57,396 nt of DNA from a virus. The notes under the pieces are model-generated. The model ran no database searches, had not been told where the DNA came from, and saw only the letters and a list, made by a program, of their open reading frames with translations. The DNA lies in the IMG/VR virus record IMGVR_UViG_3300042391_000568, positions 1 to 57,396 of that record, one strand, 5' to 3'. Numbering within the stretch: position 1 is the stretch's first letter; each line of letters opens with the position of its first letter. This document shows positions 40,129 to 49,865 of this stretch, in pieces. The position numbers were made by a program, and so were the translations under genes.

Positions 40129-42090
40129 TTAAGAATAAAAAGTGTATGAGGTATTATCAGTATTAGATGTTACTTTATATGTAATATCCATTTCAAATAT
40201 AAATGGTTTTTGTTTTCCTTTTGTTATTTCCCAAGGTGAATCATCTGTAACCGTTAAATTACATGCTGTTAAAAATCCATATGGAGTGTTTATAATATTA
40301 CCAATTTTTAATGGTATCAATTGACCAAATACACCTATGTTTCCTTTGGGTGTAGGTAGGGTTAATTTTTTAATCCTTTCTGCTTTGCTCCAAATTAAAT
40401 CTAATTCTGAATTATTATCAGCATACATTTGAAATTTAAAACTAATCTCTCTTTCCCAACTATCATATAGATAAAATTTAAAACCACTACCAACCGATTT
40501 TGTATCTGTCCAACTCGGTGTAGCATTATCACTTAAACCAGTTATAGTTCCTAATAATGTAACTTTATCAATAGACAATGCAACAATATCAAATACTTTA
40601 CCATCTGTATTTTGTAATACTTCTTTTTTTATTTTAGGATATGGTACATATTTTTCTTTTCCAGAATGATATTCAGTATCTCTGGTATTAATATCTGTAT
40701 AAAATCCTTTACCATACCATGCATCCTGTTCAAACGTATTTTTATTATTAAATCTTTGTCTAGCTATTATATTTCCGTTATACTTTATTGTTTTTGATGT
40801 AGAAAGTTTACCAGCTCCTTCTAATAAATTATCGCCTGCTCCAAAATTTAGACTTGTATAATATAAATCGTTATCTACATCAAAAGAACCACTTTTATAT
40901 CCATATGTACTAAATACACTTGAATTAATATCGTTTAATGATTTATCGTATACTTTTGTGTTATCGAATGAATGACTAGCAATTATATTATTATTGTATC
41001 TAATTGTACCATCTTTGGTTTCCCATCTATTTTTCAATAAATTATCGCCAGTTCCATAATTTTGAGAAACTATTGAAGAATCGAATGTATAATAGGTAGT
41101 ATCATTTCCAAGATATGCACTATAATCTATTCCAGCTTGAGTTTGATAGGTAAATGGATTTGCACTCTTATCATCATTTGCATCGTGTAAATTAATTACT
41201 GGTACATATCCATTTAAATTATTTTCTAATCTTTTAAAAGTTACTTTATAAAAATCATCTAATCTATTTGATGTTCCTTTTGCTAATCCATCTTGTGTTG
41301 GAGTATTAGATAATTTTATAACTTTTATTTTACTTTCTTCTTTTCCTAATTCCATTCCTGCGGCAAATAATCCACGAAAAAATCCTGGTCTATTGGAAAA
41401 TTGTGTTTGGTTTACTGCAATATTTTCAGTTACACCAGATTGAAATGCAAAAGTTGATGGAAAATTATCAGGATATAGTGTACCAAACGGAAGTTTAACT
41501 GCTGGTAACTTTTTCTTTTTTAATGTTAATTTCTTTTTGTTTATTAATGCATCTAATCCAGCAGATACTAATTTTGTTGCACCACCGATTGCTGCACTAA
41601 CTAATGCATTTTTTAAATTTGCTCCTAAGTTTTTTAAACTAGCATTATCTTTTAAAAAATTTCCTAATGCTCCTTTATCGTTTCTTATTCTACCATATAG
41701 TAAATCGGTATATAAACTATTTACCATTTGGTCTGGCTCAGATTCACTTAACCCAGTATATAAATCTCCTGGTAATTTTGGATTAGTTAATTGAGAAATT
41801 GCACCACCCGCAACACCACCCACAATAGGAATTTTTGATACTACTTTTGATGCTACTTTTACAGCTGCTTTTTTTATTTTTTTAGTATCAACTTGCCCTT
41901 GACTCATTATACGGATAATATCTGCACCATATAATTTAGGAGTTGCCTTTAACCAGTCTTTAGATTGTTCTATATTAATTGCAAACCTATCACTTGGTTC
42001 AGGCTTAATCATATCATCCGTTTGTTTATTCGGATTAAATCTAGGGTCAAACTGATATGTATCTAATAATTCTAATAATGTTTTACCCAT
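40129..42090 (-). CDS. Large tail/baseplate protein
   Basis: A 653-residue protein. Residues 55-180 include hydrophobic, glycine-rich stretches (KIPIVGGVAGGAISQL, KNALVSAAIGGATKLV) that may insert or pack in a hub. The last 130 residues carry WEREISFKFQMYADNNSELD, IGNIINTPYGFLTACNLTVT and DDSPWEI. Similar endings occur in contractile-tail baseplate proteins. It lies next to the tape measure gene, separated by 2 nt. Exact role unknown. Confidence 0.6.
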   Translation of the reverse strand: MGKTLLELLDTYQFDPRFNPNKQTDDMIKPEPSDRFAINIEQSKDWLKATPKLYGADIIRIMSQGQVDTKKIKKAAVKVASKVVSKIPIVGGVAGGAISQLTNPKLPGDLYTGLSESEPDQMVNSLYTDLLYGRIRNDKGALGNFLKDNASLKNLGANLKNALVSAAIGGATKLVSAGLDALINKKKLTLKKKKLPAVKLPFGTLYPDNFPSTFAFQSGVTENIAVNQTQFSNRPGFFRGLFAAGMELGKEESKIKVIKLSNTPTQDGLAKGTSNRLDDFYKVTFKRLENNLNGYVPVINLHDANDDKSANPFTYQTQAGIDYSAYLGNDTTYYTFDSSIVSQNYGTGDNLLKNRWETKDGTIRYNNNIIASHSFDNTKVYDKSLNDINSSVFSTYGYKSGSFDVDNDLYYTSLNFGAGDNLLEGAGKLSTSKTIKYNGNIIARQRFNNKNTFEQDAWYGKGFYTDINTRDTEYHSGKEKYVPYPKIKKEVLQNTDGKVFDIVALSIDKVTLLGTITGLSDNATPSWTDTKSVGSGFKFYLYDSWEREISFKFQMYADNNSELDLIWSKAERIKKLTLPTPKGNIGVFGQLIPLKIGNIINTPYGFLTACNLTVTDDSPWEITKGKQKPFIFEMDITYKVTSNTDNTSYTFYS

Positions 42091-42092
42091 AA

Positions 42093-45047
42093 TTAAGTAG
42101 GTTGTCTTTTGTTACTAATTGCTAATCCTGTGTTCATTTTCTTACCATCTATATACACCGCAATCTTACCATCGCTCATATCTTTTCTTAATCCCATAAT
42201 TTCTTCTAATAATTTAGTAGAGGTATCTTCTTTACTAGCTCCACCACTAGAACCACCACCCATCAATGCCATTAAAATACCACCACCGATTGCTAATCCT
42301 GCTAATACAGGAAGTGCAGCGATACCCATTTGTCCAATCATTGCTAATGAAAGTGCCAATGCACTAAATGCTAATGCTAATCCTAATATTTGAGGAACTA
42401 TTGCTATTAATCCCGTTACATATGTTTGTATTCCCCCTAACGTTGCACCCATTGCTCCTGCTCCTGCTGCTAATATACCCAATGCAGTTCCAAAGACTAA
42501 CAATGCTAATGCACCCATCATAATTGGTCCGGCAAATGTTCCAAATATTGCAAGTCCAATTCCTAATGGTATTAATGCTAATCCAAATAATGCCAATTTA
42601 CCAACATCTAATGCTGCAAAACTTGCTGTGAAACTTTCCATTGGTCCCGCAACATAACTTAATCCAACACCTAATACCATCATTGCAAGTCCTAATCCAG
42701 CTAATGCCAATAACCCAGCACCAAATACAATAGCACCCGGTCCCATCATTAAGGCACCTAAAGCAAATGCGGCTCCGGCGAATATTACCAAACCAGCTGC
42801 AGCTGCTAATACTGAATCAATTTTTACGTTTGCTATTAAACTCATAGCAAATGCAAATGGAATCAATGCTACTCCCAATACTGCTAATGCAATAGCTCCT
42901 TTAATGATTTGCTTTTCCGCCTTTGCCATGGCAGCAGCTATTCCAGCTAAAATAATTAATGCACCCAATCCCATTACAACATCTGGCCATTTTACGGTAG
43001 CAAACTCTTGAAATGCTTTTGCTGCTACAAATAACGCTGCTGATAATATTAATAATGCAACCGCTCCTTTTATTAAATCACCACTTTTTATTTTACCAAA
43101 CTTACTTGCTTGTCCTGACTGGTCTCCACCCGCTGCTGCCGGAGGTGGTGTTGCTGCTGCGGCTGGTGTTTTATTTGCTTTAAATCTTTTATCCGGTAAT
43201 CCTGCTTTTGTTAATGGTCCTGCCATTGAACCGGCTGCATCTAATCCGGATTGTGCTGCTTTTAAACCTAACATTTTAGCAATTGCTTTACCAATCCAAC
43301 TCACCATACTTCCAAGTCCACTAAGTATTCCGTTAATTGGTTTCATCATAAAACTCATTGCCTTTGTTAAAGCAGGTATTTTTATTCCCATTTGACTAAG
43401 ATGTGCTCCGAATTGTGCACCCGATAAAACCAATCCACCCATTCCTTTTAATGCCTTTCCTGCTATTGAATCACCAATAACATGCATTAATGTTGAAATT
43501 CTTTCGTATTGTTGTGCCGCCACACCATGCATACCTTTTAATGTTTCTTCATGTGCTACCATCTTCTGCATTTCTGCATTTGAAACACCTAATGCTTTTG
43601 CTACCGCTTGTCTTTGGTAGTAATCCATTTTATTATATTCACTTATACCACCAATTGCTTCCAATCCCGCTTCCATACTCTCTGCGATTTTACCATTGTA
43701 TGCTAACTCTCTCGCCTTTCCTAAGTTTAAATCTCTACCTAATAATACAGATGCTTCCATTTCATCAGCTACCGATGTTTGGTAATCTAATAAATGGTCT
43801 GCCATTTTTTCGGCTGTTCCTAATCCTATACCTAATTTAGCTGCTGCTACCGCTGCTTCTGCAATATTTTTTCCACCCTCTTGAGTAAATTTAGCCATAA
43901 ATTCACTATTATTAGCAATATCTTTCATTGCTTCACCTGGCATTACACCATTTGCTGCTGATAATGCTGAAACATATTTAAGTGTATTTTGTCCAGTCAT
44001 CCAACTTTGTCCTTGTAGTTCACCGAATGCCGTTGATAAATATGCTGCTTGCTCACCACTTAATTTATAATGGTATGCTAACATCGCTGCATCGGCTGCC
44101 ATACCATTTGATATATGACTAGTATCTCCTAACTCTTTACCTAATTCTTTTACTGCCTCTGCACTTTCTTGACTTAATATTCCAGCAAGTAAGATTTGAG
44201 ATTTAAATCCCATAGCTTGTGTTAAGCTATATCCCATCTCTCTACCAACTTCGTGAAATTTATGTGCTAATTCACCTGCTCCAAACAAAGCCATTCCAAT
44301 CATATTTCTAGTAGAACTAAAAAATACTTCTGTAGCGGTTGTTATTTTTTTAAAAGTTTTATTTATACCTTCTAAATCTTCACCCAATTCTTCGTATAAT
44401 TCTTTTGTTTCTTTTGATAGATTTGCAAATTTGCCGGCATCTTCTTTCATAGTTGATAATGCATCAATTTGTTGATACATACTACTAATTATTGCTCTAT
44501 CTATATCTGCTTTATCACTGGTTTCATCAAATAATCCTTCCGAAATTGTAAGTTGAGATTTCATTGCAGCAATTTGATTATCAATTTCTTGACTTTTTGT
44601 TGCAATTGCTGCCGAATCTTCTTTATTTAATCCCGCTAATTCTGCAATTGATTGTAAAGTAGTTGCATATGATTTTGATGCTTCCTCAAATCCATCTTTT
44701 TGATTATTAGATGCTAATCCAATACTATCCGCTAAATTAACTCCAAATTTAACAGAACTTTTTAAATGATGTTTTAATTTTTCCTGCAGTTCAGACATAC
44801 TATTAATCGTCTCTTCCGCTGCTTCGTAGTTTTGTTTTAATTCTTTAAGAGCTGTATTTTCTGCATTTACTAACTCAACTACTTTTTTTAATTGTTTAAC
44901 TTTGCTAGCTAATAATGACGCATCTGCTTTAGCTATAGCATTACCTTCTTCTAATGTTTTGCGTTCTTTTTCACGTAACTCCAAAACTTCAGCAACTAAT
45001 GCTTTTCTAGCTTTCTCTAATCCAGTATCATTTGGGTTATTAGCCAT
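42093..45047 (-). CDS. Tape measure protein
   Basis: A 984-residue protein and the longest tail gene. The N-terminal 240 residues are charged coiled coil. Hydrophobic blocks follow, with a membrane-like region from about 660 to 930 made of Gly/Ala/Leu-rich helices (LILSAALFVAAKAF, FAFAMSLIANVK, LALAGLGLAMMVLGVGL). This layout is typical for tape measure proteins. At about 0.15 nm per residue the tail would be near 150 nm. It follows the tape-measure chaperone genes, the standard order. Confidence 0.85.
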   Translation of the reverse strand: MANNPNDTGLEKARKALVAEVLELREKERKTLEEGNAIAKADASLLASKVKQLKKVVELVNAENTALKELKQNYEAAEETINSMSELQEKLKHHLKSSVKFGVNLADSIGLASNNQKDGFEEASKSYATTLQSIAELAGLNKEDSAAIATKSQEIDNQIAAMKSQLTISEGLFDETSDKADIDRAIISSMYQQIDALSTMKEDAGKFANLSKETKELYEELGEDLEGINKTFKKITTATEVFFSSTRNMIGMALFGAGELAHKFHEVGREMGYSLTQAMGFKSQILLAGILSQESAEAVKELGKELGDTSHISNGMAADAAMLAYHYKLSGEQAAYLSTAFGELQGQSWMTGQNTLKYVSALSAANGVMPGEAMKDIANNSEFMAKFTQEGGKNIAEAAVAAAKLGIGLGTAEKMADHLLDYQTSVADEMEASVLLGRDLNLGKARELAYNGKIAESMEAGLEAIGGISEYNKMDYYQRQAVAKALGVSNAEMQKMVAHEETLKGMHGVAAQQYERISTLMHVIGDSIAGKALKGMGGLVLSGAQFGAHLSQMGIKIPALTKAMSFMMKPINGILSGLGSMVSWIGKAIAKMLGLKAAQSGLDAAGSMAGPLTKAGLPDKRFKANKTPAAAATPPPAAAGGDQSGQASKFGKIKSGDLIKGAVALLILSAALFVAAKAFQEFATVKWPDVVMGLGALIILAGIAAAMAKAEKQIIKGAIALAVLGVALIPFAFAMSLIANVKIDSVLAAAAGLVIFAGAAFALGALMMGPGAIVFGAGLLALAGLGLAMMVLGVGLSYVAGPMESFTASFAALDVGKLALFGLALIPLGIGLAIFGTFAGPIMMGALALLVFGTALGILAAGAGAMGATLGGIQTYVTGLIAIVPQILGLALAFSALALSLAMIGQMGIAALPVLAGLAIGGGILMALMGGGSSGGASKEDTSTKLLEEIMGLRKDMSDGKIAVYIDGKKMNTGLAISNKRQPT

Positions 45048-45050
45048 TTA

Positions 45051-45260
45051 TTATTGTCCGTGATATTTTTTCATGTATTTATCAAAATCACTCCAATCAT
45101 TTTTCATTTTTTCCATTTTCTTAGCCACTTCTGGATGCACACCTGCCTTTTCAGCTGCTTTGATATATCTATCTGCTACACCCCTTTGTAATGATTTAAA
45201 AAAATTATCTACAATTGAAGTTAATAATCCTTCAGAAATTTGTTCTTTATTATTTTCCAT
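45051..45260 (-). CDS. Small helical protein next to the tape measure gene
   Basis: A 69-residue helical, charged protein (SIVDNFFKSLQRGVADRYIK, then EVAKKMEKMKNDWSDFDKYM). It begins after a TATATTTATA-type motif (45278) and ends 4 nt before the tape measure start. Perhaps a tail-assembly factor, function unknown. Confidence 0.5.
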   Translation of the reverse strand: MENNKEQISEGLLTSIVDNFFKSLQRGVADRYIKAAEKAGVHPEVAKKMEKMKNDWSDFDKYMKKYHGQ

Positions 45261-45277
45261 ATCTTTGCATGATTTTA

Positions 45278-45287
45278 TATAAATATC
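45278..45287 (-). promoter_or_regulatory. Late-type promoter motif GATATTTATA
   Basis: Lies 18 nt before the start of the 69-residue gene, immediately after the terminator at 45291-45328. No -33 TTTGG box. Confidence 0.5.
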
Positions 45288-45290
45288 ATA

Positions 45291-45328
45291 TAAAACAAAA
45301 AGTTAGGAGTTTATCTTCTCCTAACTTT
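45291..45328 (-). terminator. Rho-independent terminator
   Basis: Perfect 11-bp stem AAAGTTAGGAG/CTCCTAACTTT on the minus strand followed by TTGTTTTA. The stop codon of the frameshift extension (45311) lies inside it. Confidence 0.85.
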
Positions 45329-45580
45329 ACTATTTGTTTTTTGTATTTGTTCGTTTTCTTTCTTTTTTATTTCTACTAATTGATGCACATACATTTTTCG
45401 TATATGTAGTGGTAAATTATACACATCAGAGAATGTAAATCCTCCTCCACCTTGAAAAACCAAAAAGAATAGTTCTTCATAAAGTGATTTTGTATAATTA
45501 GGCGGTAGGGTAAAAAAAGCTAATCCCAAAGGGGATATCAAGTGCCTCCGACTCACCCGTAACTTCTGATACAAAATCAT
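45311..45580 (-). CDS. Frameshift extension of the tape-measure chaperone
   Basis: An 89-codon frame with no good ribosome site, overlapping the 275-residue gene by 83 nt. Its coding portion after the overlap reads FTLPPNYTKSLYEELFFLVF...DVYNLPLHIRKMYVHQLVE, the pattern seen in T-type chaperone extensions. The upstream frame passes TTTTTTT at 45512-45518, after which a +1 or -2 shift enters this frame in phase. This mirrors the lambda G/GT arrangement before the tape measure gene. I infer it is made as a fusion, not alone. Confidence 0.6.
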   Translation of the reverse strand: MILYQKLRVSRRHLISPLGLAFFTLPPNYTKSLYEELFFLVFQGGGGFTFSDVYNLPLHIRKMYVHQLVEIKKKENEQIQKTNSKVRRR

Positions 45581-46325
45581 ATTTCATATTTAAATCGGGA
45601 GAAAGTTCTTTAAAGAAATTTCTCAATGCCTTTGTATCACCTGCTAACATATTTGGTACAAACTTATTAATAAATCCTCTATCGCTATTACCATCTACTT
45701 CTACAATCATATATTTAAATCTTGTAGTAACATCAGTACCTACACTCTTGCCTTTTGTTAATCTTTCCATCGCTTGAGTTTCTTGTGTGATATCTTTTTC
45801 ATCTTTATGTGTAAGTAATCTAACTATTAATTTCTTTTTAGAAACCGGTAGAGTTAACTCATATCTATTTTGTGGATTTAATCTACTATAATCAATATCT
45901 TTGGTTTGGATTGCAGATAAATCAATTGTTACTTTTTGTTTTTCACCACTAAAAGGGTCAGTTATTTCTACATCATAATCAGGACCATATCCTAACATAC
46001 GAGTTGCTAAATAAACTGCATTGATATCACCGATTACCAAATCATCTACACTTACACCAGGTTGAACTACTACTGATTCTAATAATTTTTGTAGAACAAT
46101 ACCTTTGTTAATTAAGTTTCTATCAGCTAAGATATCTTCTTCTCTCGCTGTCATATACTTAATTTCTAATGTTCCTTTACTCAATGGATTTGATTCTGCG
46201 TATACTTTACCTTCTGATGGTAATGATATAACTTGCGTTGGAAAATCAAATGTTGGAGCTGCTTGCTGTGTTTGTTGAGGTTGTACTATTGTTGCACCTC
46301 TTTGAATGTTTATGTTTTCTTCCAT
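45498..46325 (-). CDS. Tape-measure chaperone/baseplate protein (G-like)
   Basis: A 275-residue protein. The N-terminus is Gln-rich; then TQVISLPSEGKVYAESNPLS and MTAREEDILADRNLINKGIV near 55, RMLGYGPDYDVEITDPFSGE near 110 and RFKYMIVEVDGNSDRGFINK near 203. The block order resembles T4-like gp26 and other proteins placed just before the tape measure. The gene ends in a T7 tract that may let ribosomes shift into the 45311-45580 frame. It also resembles coat-proximal tail assembly proteins in marine phages. Confidence 0.7.
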   Translation of the reverse strand: MEENINIQRGATIVQPQQTQQAAPTFDFPTQVISLPSEGKVYAESNPLSKGTLEIKYMTAREEDILADRNLINKGIVLQKLLESVVVQPGVSVDDLVIGDINAVYLATRMLGYGPDYDVEITDPFSGEKQKVTIDLSAIQTKDIDYSRLNPQNRYELTLPVSKKKLIVRLLTHKDEKDITQETQAMERLTKGKSVGTDVTTRFKYMIVEVDGNSDRGFINKFVPNMLAGDTKALRNFFKELSPDLNMKYDFVSEVTGESEALDIPFGISFFYPTA

Positions 46326-46370
46326 AATAACTTTTTGTTTGTTTTATATAACTATTTGTTTTTTAAATTT

Positions 46371-46856
46371 TTATTCTTCACCGCCTAAATCATAAGTATC
46401 TTCCCATTCTTTTACCGATTTTGCTTTTCTTTTTTTGAATTTATTTAGTTTAGTTGGTTTTAACGAATCATCATCTTGTGTAGAAAATGGTTGATTTGAT
46501 GTTGTATAACTCCATGCCGAACCACTCGGATACCCATATGTAGTTGATGTACTTCCAAATCCAAATGGTGGATTAGCTATTGTAATAGAACCACTTCCAG
46601 GTGTTGTTGTAATCGTTGTACCATTAGTATCGCCACAATTTATTTGAAATGGGTTATATGGATTGTATGGTTGGATAAATGGTAATGTTTGTATTGGTGC
46701 AGTATTTGGTGTTCCAAACGGAAATCCTATTGGTGTTTCATCTTTAACCTCTGCTAATTTTTCTTTTAATAAATCCCATTGTTTTGGAGTAATATTATAT
46801 TCATGTACTCCGTCCGTAAATCCTTTTAACCAAAGTGTAAATTCTTTTGATGTCAT
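46371..46856 (-). CDS. Protein of unknown function, Gly/Ser/Thr-rich
   Basis: A 161-residue protein. The N-terminal 40 residues (KEFTLWLKGFTDGVHEYNIT, then WDLLKEKL) form a small helical unit seen in many phage hypothetical proteins. The middle is low-complexity Pro/Gly/Thr/Ser and the C-terminus is Lys-rich. It lies between tail tube and chaperone, with its own late-type motif and a terminator in front. Function unknown. Confidence 0.55.
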   Translation of the reverse strand: MTSKEFTLWLKGFTDGVHEYNITPKQWDLLKEKLAEVKDETPIGFPFGTPNTAPIQTLPFIQPYNPYNPFQINCGDTNGTTITTTPGSGSITIANPPFGFGSTSTTYGYPSGSAWSYTTSNQPFSTQDDDSLKPTKLNKFKKRKAKSVKEWEDTYDLGGEE

Positions 46857-46873
46857 AACTATATATTTGTATA

Positions 46874-46883
46874 TATAAATATA
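46874..46883 (-). promoter_or_regulatory. Late-type promoter motif TATATTTATA
   Basis: Lies 18 nt before the start at 46856, beside the terminator at 46885-46922. Confidence 0.5.
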
Positions 46884-46884
46884 A

Positions 46885-46922
46885 CGAAAATAAAAAAGGG
46901 AAACAAATAATGTCTCCCTTTT
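46885..46922 (-). terminator. Rho-independent terminator after the tail tube gene
   Basis: Minus strand AAAAGGGAGACA-TTATT-TGTTTCCCTTTT, a 12-bp stem with one U.G pair, then TTATTTT. Confidence 0.85.
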
Positions 46923-46942
46923 CTTTTATATTTTTCTTTAGA

Positions 46943-47431
46943 TTAGAATTCTAAGATTGCGTAATCGTAAGTAATTGTTAATGATATCATAACTGGATCG
47001 TTTGAACTCCAATCTACATCACCAAACTCTGCCGAAGAAATCCAAGCACCAACAATTTTCCATTGCTCTACTTTATCACCCACAGGTCCTAACATATAGA
47101 AATCGATATTCTTTTTGTAGAAATCTGCATATCCATCTCTACCAGTGATAGATTCATGTGATGTTCTAATCCACTCCATTACTGCTTGTGCACCACTTGG
47201 AACGATTGGGTCATATAGAGTGATAGTGATATCAGTCCAATTTGATTTACCCTTAATTTTTCTCTTTAAATTGATATGGTCTAATTCTACAACTTCACTT
47301 TCTAACTTAGGTCTGTTTGCTGTTTTAATCATGAAAGATGGAATACCATCAATTTCCATAATGAAACGATTCGCTAACTTTGGTTCAAAGTTTGTATAAA
47401 ATATCTTATCAAATGATAATACGTCAGCCAT
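46943..47431 (-). CDS. 19: Tail tube protein (gp19-like)
   Basis: A 162-residue protein that fits the T4 gp19 family in length and pattern: LANRFIMEIDGIPSFMIKTA, ELDHINLKRKIKGKSNWTDI, MEWIRTSHESITGRDGYAD, and the C-terminal ISLTITYDYAILEF. It polymerises into the tube inside the sheath. It has GGAGA before the ATG and a late-type motif at 47454. It lies 43 nt from the sheath gene, as in T4. Confidence 0.9.
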   Translation of the reverse strand: MADVLSFDKIFYTNFEPKLANRFIMEIDGIPSFMIKTANRPKLESEVVELDHINLKRKIKGKSNWTDITITLYDPIVPSGAQAVMEWIRTSHESITGRDGYADFYKKNIDFYMLGPVGDKVEQWKIVGAWISSAEFGDVDWSSNDPVMISLTITYDYAILEF

Positions 47432-47453
47432 TGTTTATTTCTCCTTTACTTAT

Positions 47454-47463
47454 TATAAGTATA
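47454..47463 (-). promoter_or_regulatory. Late-type promoter motif TATACTTATA
   Basis: Lies 23 nt before the tail-tube ATG. One base differs from TATATTTATA. Confidence 0.4.
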
Positions 47464-47474
47464 TCTTTTTTTAA

Positions 47475-49793
47475 TTATGCGTTAAAAGTTGCCCCAGTTG
47501 GTAAAACATTGAAATCAATTTGAATGAATTCAGCAGTTTTAGTTGGTTGTAAGAATATTGCACCTTTTAAGATGTTTCTATCGATTACGTCTGGAGTGTT
47601 GTTGGTTTCATCCATTACAACTTTGAATGCGTATAAACCTTGTCTTTGTTGAATGTTTTCTAAATAAGGGTTAACCGTATTTAAGAATTTGTTTCTAGTA
47701 TCAATTGTGTTTTGTTCGAACAATAAATATCTACTTGTTGAAGCAATATACTTCTTAACTGTGATAAGTAATCTTCTTACATTGATTCTATCTAATGCCG
47801 ATGGTCTACTTTGTAAAGTCTTTTGTCCGAATGCTACGATACCTTGTCCAGGGAATTGAGCGATTGGATTTACTTTTCCTTCATATAAAGTATCTCTATC
47901 AGAATGTGTTAATCTATCTAATACTGCTACTGCTCCAGTGATACCACCTCTATTCAAACCTGCTGGTGCGAACCATTCTGCTGATGTAGCATCGTTAGCT
48001 GCATAAACTCTAGGTAATAAAACTGATGGTGGAACTGTTATTAATTTGTTTGTGTTTGTATCGATTGTTTTAACCCAAGGATAGTAAACTGCTGCATAGT
48101 TAGTATCTAAACCTTCTGCTACACCTACTACCGTTTCAATACCAGCACCTTGTCCTGCTGCATCCATAATATAAAACGTATCAGCTCTGTTTTCGCAAAC
48201 ATCCATTGCAGCTTGAGTTACATTTCCGTGGTCGTTATGATTAACACCAGGTAATACTAATAAATTAATATCCCACTCATCTACATTTGATAATGCATTT
48301 AAACACTTTTTGTATGCTTCTGAACCTTTTGTTGCAGAAGTTGATAAATCAAATCCTTGAACGTTTGCAGAAATAATATCTAATCCTTTGTTGATTGGAG
48401 TTGTTGGATTTACACCATCAAATCCACCTTGGAAAGCTACTGTGAAAGTTCTATATGAAACTTCTAATGCAGTTGCATTTGAAGTTAAGGCTAAATTAGT
48501 TTGTGCATCTAAACCAAATGTTACATTAGAACCAGTTGTAGCTCCTTCTGGAATTGGTTTTAAATAAAATGCGTTATCAGTATTTCCTTCTAAATCAATA
48601 CCACTACATAAGATTGAAGAACCACTCGATGCTGTTGAATAAGTAACAACTGGAACTTTTGTATCTGATGAAGTTTTAATTGGTAATGTATATGCACCAT
48701 GTCCGTAAGGAACTGCTACCACAGGAGCTGAATCACTTACATCTACTCTAATATATTTAGATTTATTAGTCCAATCACCTAATGTAGTTACTTTACCATT
48801 TGCATCAATTGTACTTACTTCATCACCGATTACTCTAGCGATATAGTTAGTTGAATTTGGGTCTAAGTTTACATTATTAAATTGTTCTAAAATTACTTTT
48901 CTCTTATCAGTATCATCATATTTTCTAACAAATACTGAGAACGTACCGTAATCAGAACCATTGATATCACCTGCTGCTTTAATGTTACCAATTGTAACTT
49001 TAAATCTAGTGTTCTCAACGTTACCATCTGCTAATGTATAAAAAGTGAAAAGGTCATATCTACTACCACCGATTAATTGTGATTTAATCCAAGGAGTTTG
49101 TGCTCCCTGTACATCATATGAACTACCACTAAAATCTTGTTTAGGTAAATTACTTGCAGTTACACTTGCTGTCATATTATTTGCAGTTGCATAATCTAAT
49201 AACGCTTTTGCCTTATTAGTAAAATTTGTATATGCATATGCTCTTTTAGCACCTTTTACTGATGTACCAAATACATTTTCAATAGAAGCTACACTATTTG
49301 GATTTACCGATGCTTCAATAGATGCATCAGCTGGATCTAATAAAGTTGCTGCTAATAAAAATGAACCATTTGTATAGCTACTTACTACTTCTGCATCTAA
49401 AAATCCATTATTAGTGAATCCTTCTCCGAGTATTGTTGGATTTAAAGTACTTACATATGATGAAGTTATACCCAATGCTGAACTACTAATTCGTAATTCT
49501 ACTACAATTGGATTTTCTTGTTCGTATCCACCTAATCCACCTACTCTACAAATAGTTACTAAACCAGTCTCTCTTAAATAGTTTTGAGCGGTTAATTCTG
49601 TGTAATACGTTCCATCAGCTGCACCAAAGATATCTTCTAACTCAGATGGTGATGTGATTATTGTTGGTTTAAACGCCGGTCCTTGTTTGAAAGGTCCTAC
49701 AATTGCTCCACCAATAGCTCCAACTCCTTGTGCTATGAATGATAAATCGTTTTCTCTTGTAAATACACCCGGCGATACTAATTTTTCAGCCAT
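47475..49793 (-). CDS. 18: Tail sheath protein (gp18-like)
   Basis: A 772-residue contractile sheath protein. The N-terminus EKLVSPGVFTRENDLSFIAQ, then GAIVGPFKQGPAFKPTIITS and AQNYLRETGLVTICRVGG, is the sheath signature. Near the C-terminus SRPSALDRINVRRLLITVKK and RYLLFEQNTIDTRNKFLNTV followed by FKVVMDETNNTPDVIDRN form the C-terminal arm. The 550 residues between hold the surface domains. T4 gp18 is 659 residues, so this has an extra ~110 residues in surface regions. Confidence 0.95.
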   Translation of the reverse strand: MAEKLVSPGVFTRENDLSFIAQGVGAIGGAIVGPFKQGPAFKPTIITSPSELEDIFGAADGTYYTELTAQNYLRETGLVTICRVGGLGGYEQENPIVVELRISSSALGITSSYVSTLNPTILGEGFTNNGFLDAEVVSSYTNGSFLLAATLLDPADASIEASVNPNSVASIENVFGTSVKGAKRAYAYTNFTNKAKALLDYATANNMTASVTASNLPKQDFSGSSYDVQGAQTPWIKSQLIGGSRYDLFTFYTLADGNVENTRFKVTIGNIKAAGDINGSDYGTFSVFVRKYDDTDKRKVILEQFNNVNLDPNSTNYIARVIGDEVSTIDANGKVTTLGDWTNKSKYIRVDVSDSAPVVAVPYGHGAYTLPIKTSSDTKVPVVTYSTASSGSSILCSGIDLEGNTDNAFYLKPIPEGATTGSNVTFGLDAQTNLALTSNATALEVSYRTFTVAFQGGFDGVNPTTPINKGLDIISANVQGFDLSTSATKGSEAYKKCLNALSNVDEWDINLLVLPGVNHNDHGNVTQAAMDVCENRADTFYIMDAAGQGAGIETVVGVAEGLDTNYAAVYYPWVKTIDTNTNKLITVPPSVLLPRVYAANDATSAEWFAPAGLNRGGITGAVAVLDRLTHSDRDTLYEGKVNPIAQFPGQGIVAFGQKTLQSRPSALDRINVRRLLITVKKYIASTSRYLLFEQNTIDTRNKFLNTVNPYLENIQQRQGLYAFKVVMDETNNTPDVIDRNILKGAIFLQPTKTAEFIQIDFNVLPTGATFNA

Positions 49794-49833
49794 TTTATTT
49801 GTTCTCCTTATAAATTATGTTATAATATTCTAA

Positions 49834-49843
49834 TATAAATATA
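49834..49843 (-). promoter_or_regulatory. Late-type promoter motif TATATTTATA
   Basis: Lies 41 nt before the sheath ATG, which also has AAGGAG as a ribosome site. Confidence 0.5.
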
Positions 49844-49865
49844 CAAACATTGTTGTAAAAATATA

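Noticed and set aside
45311-45580. Independent 89-residue gene
   Set aside because: No ribosome site is seen at its ATG and its first 28 codons lie in the overlap. The slippery T7 tract and gene order favour a frameshift extension.
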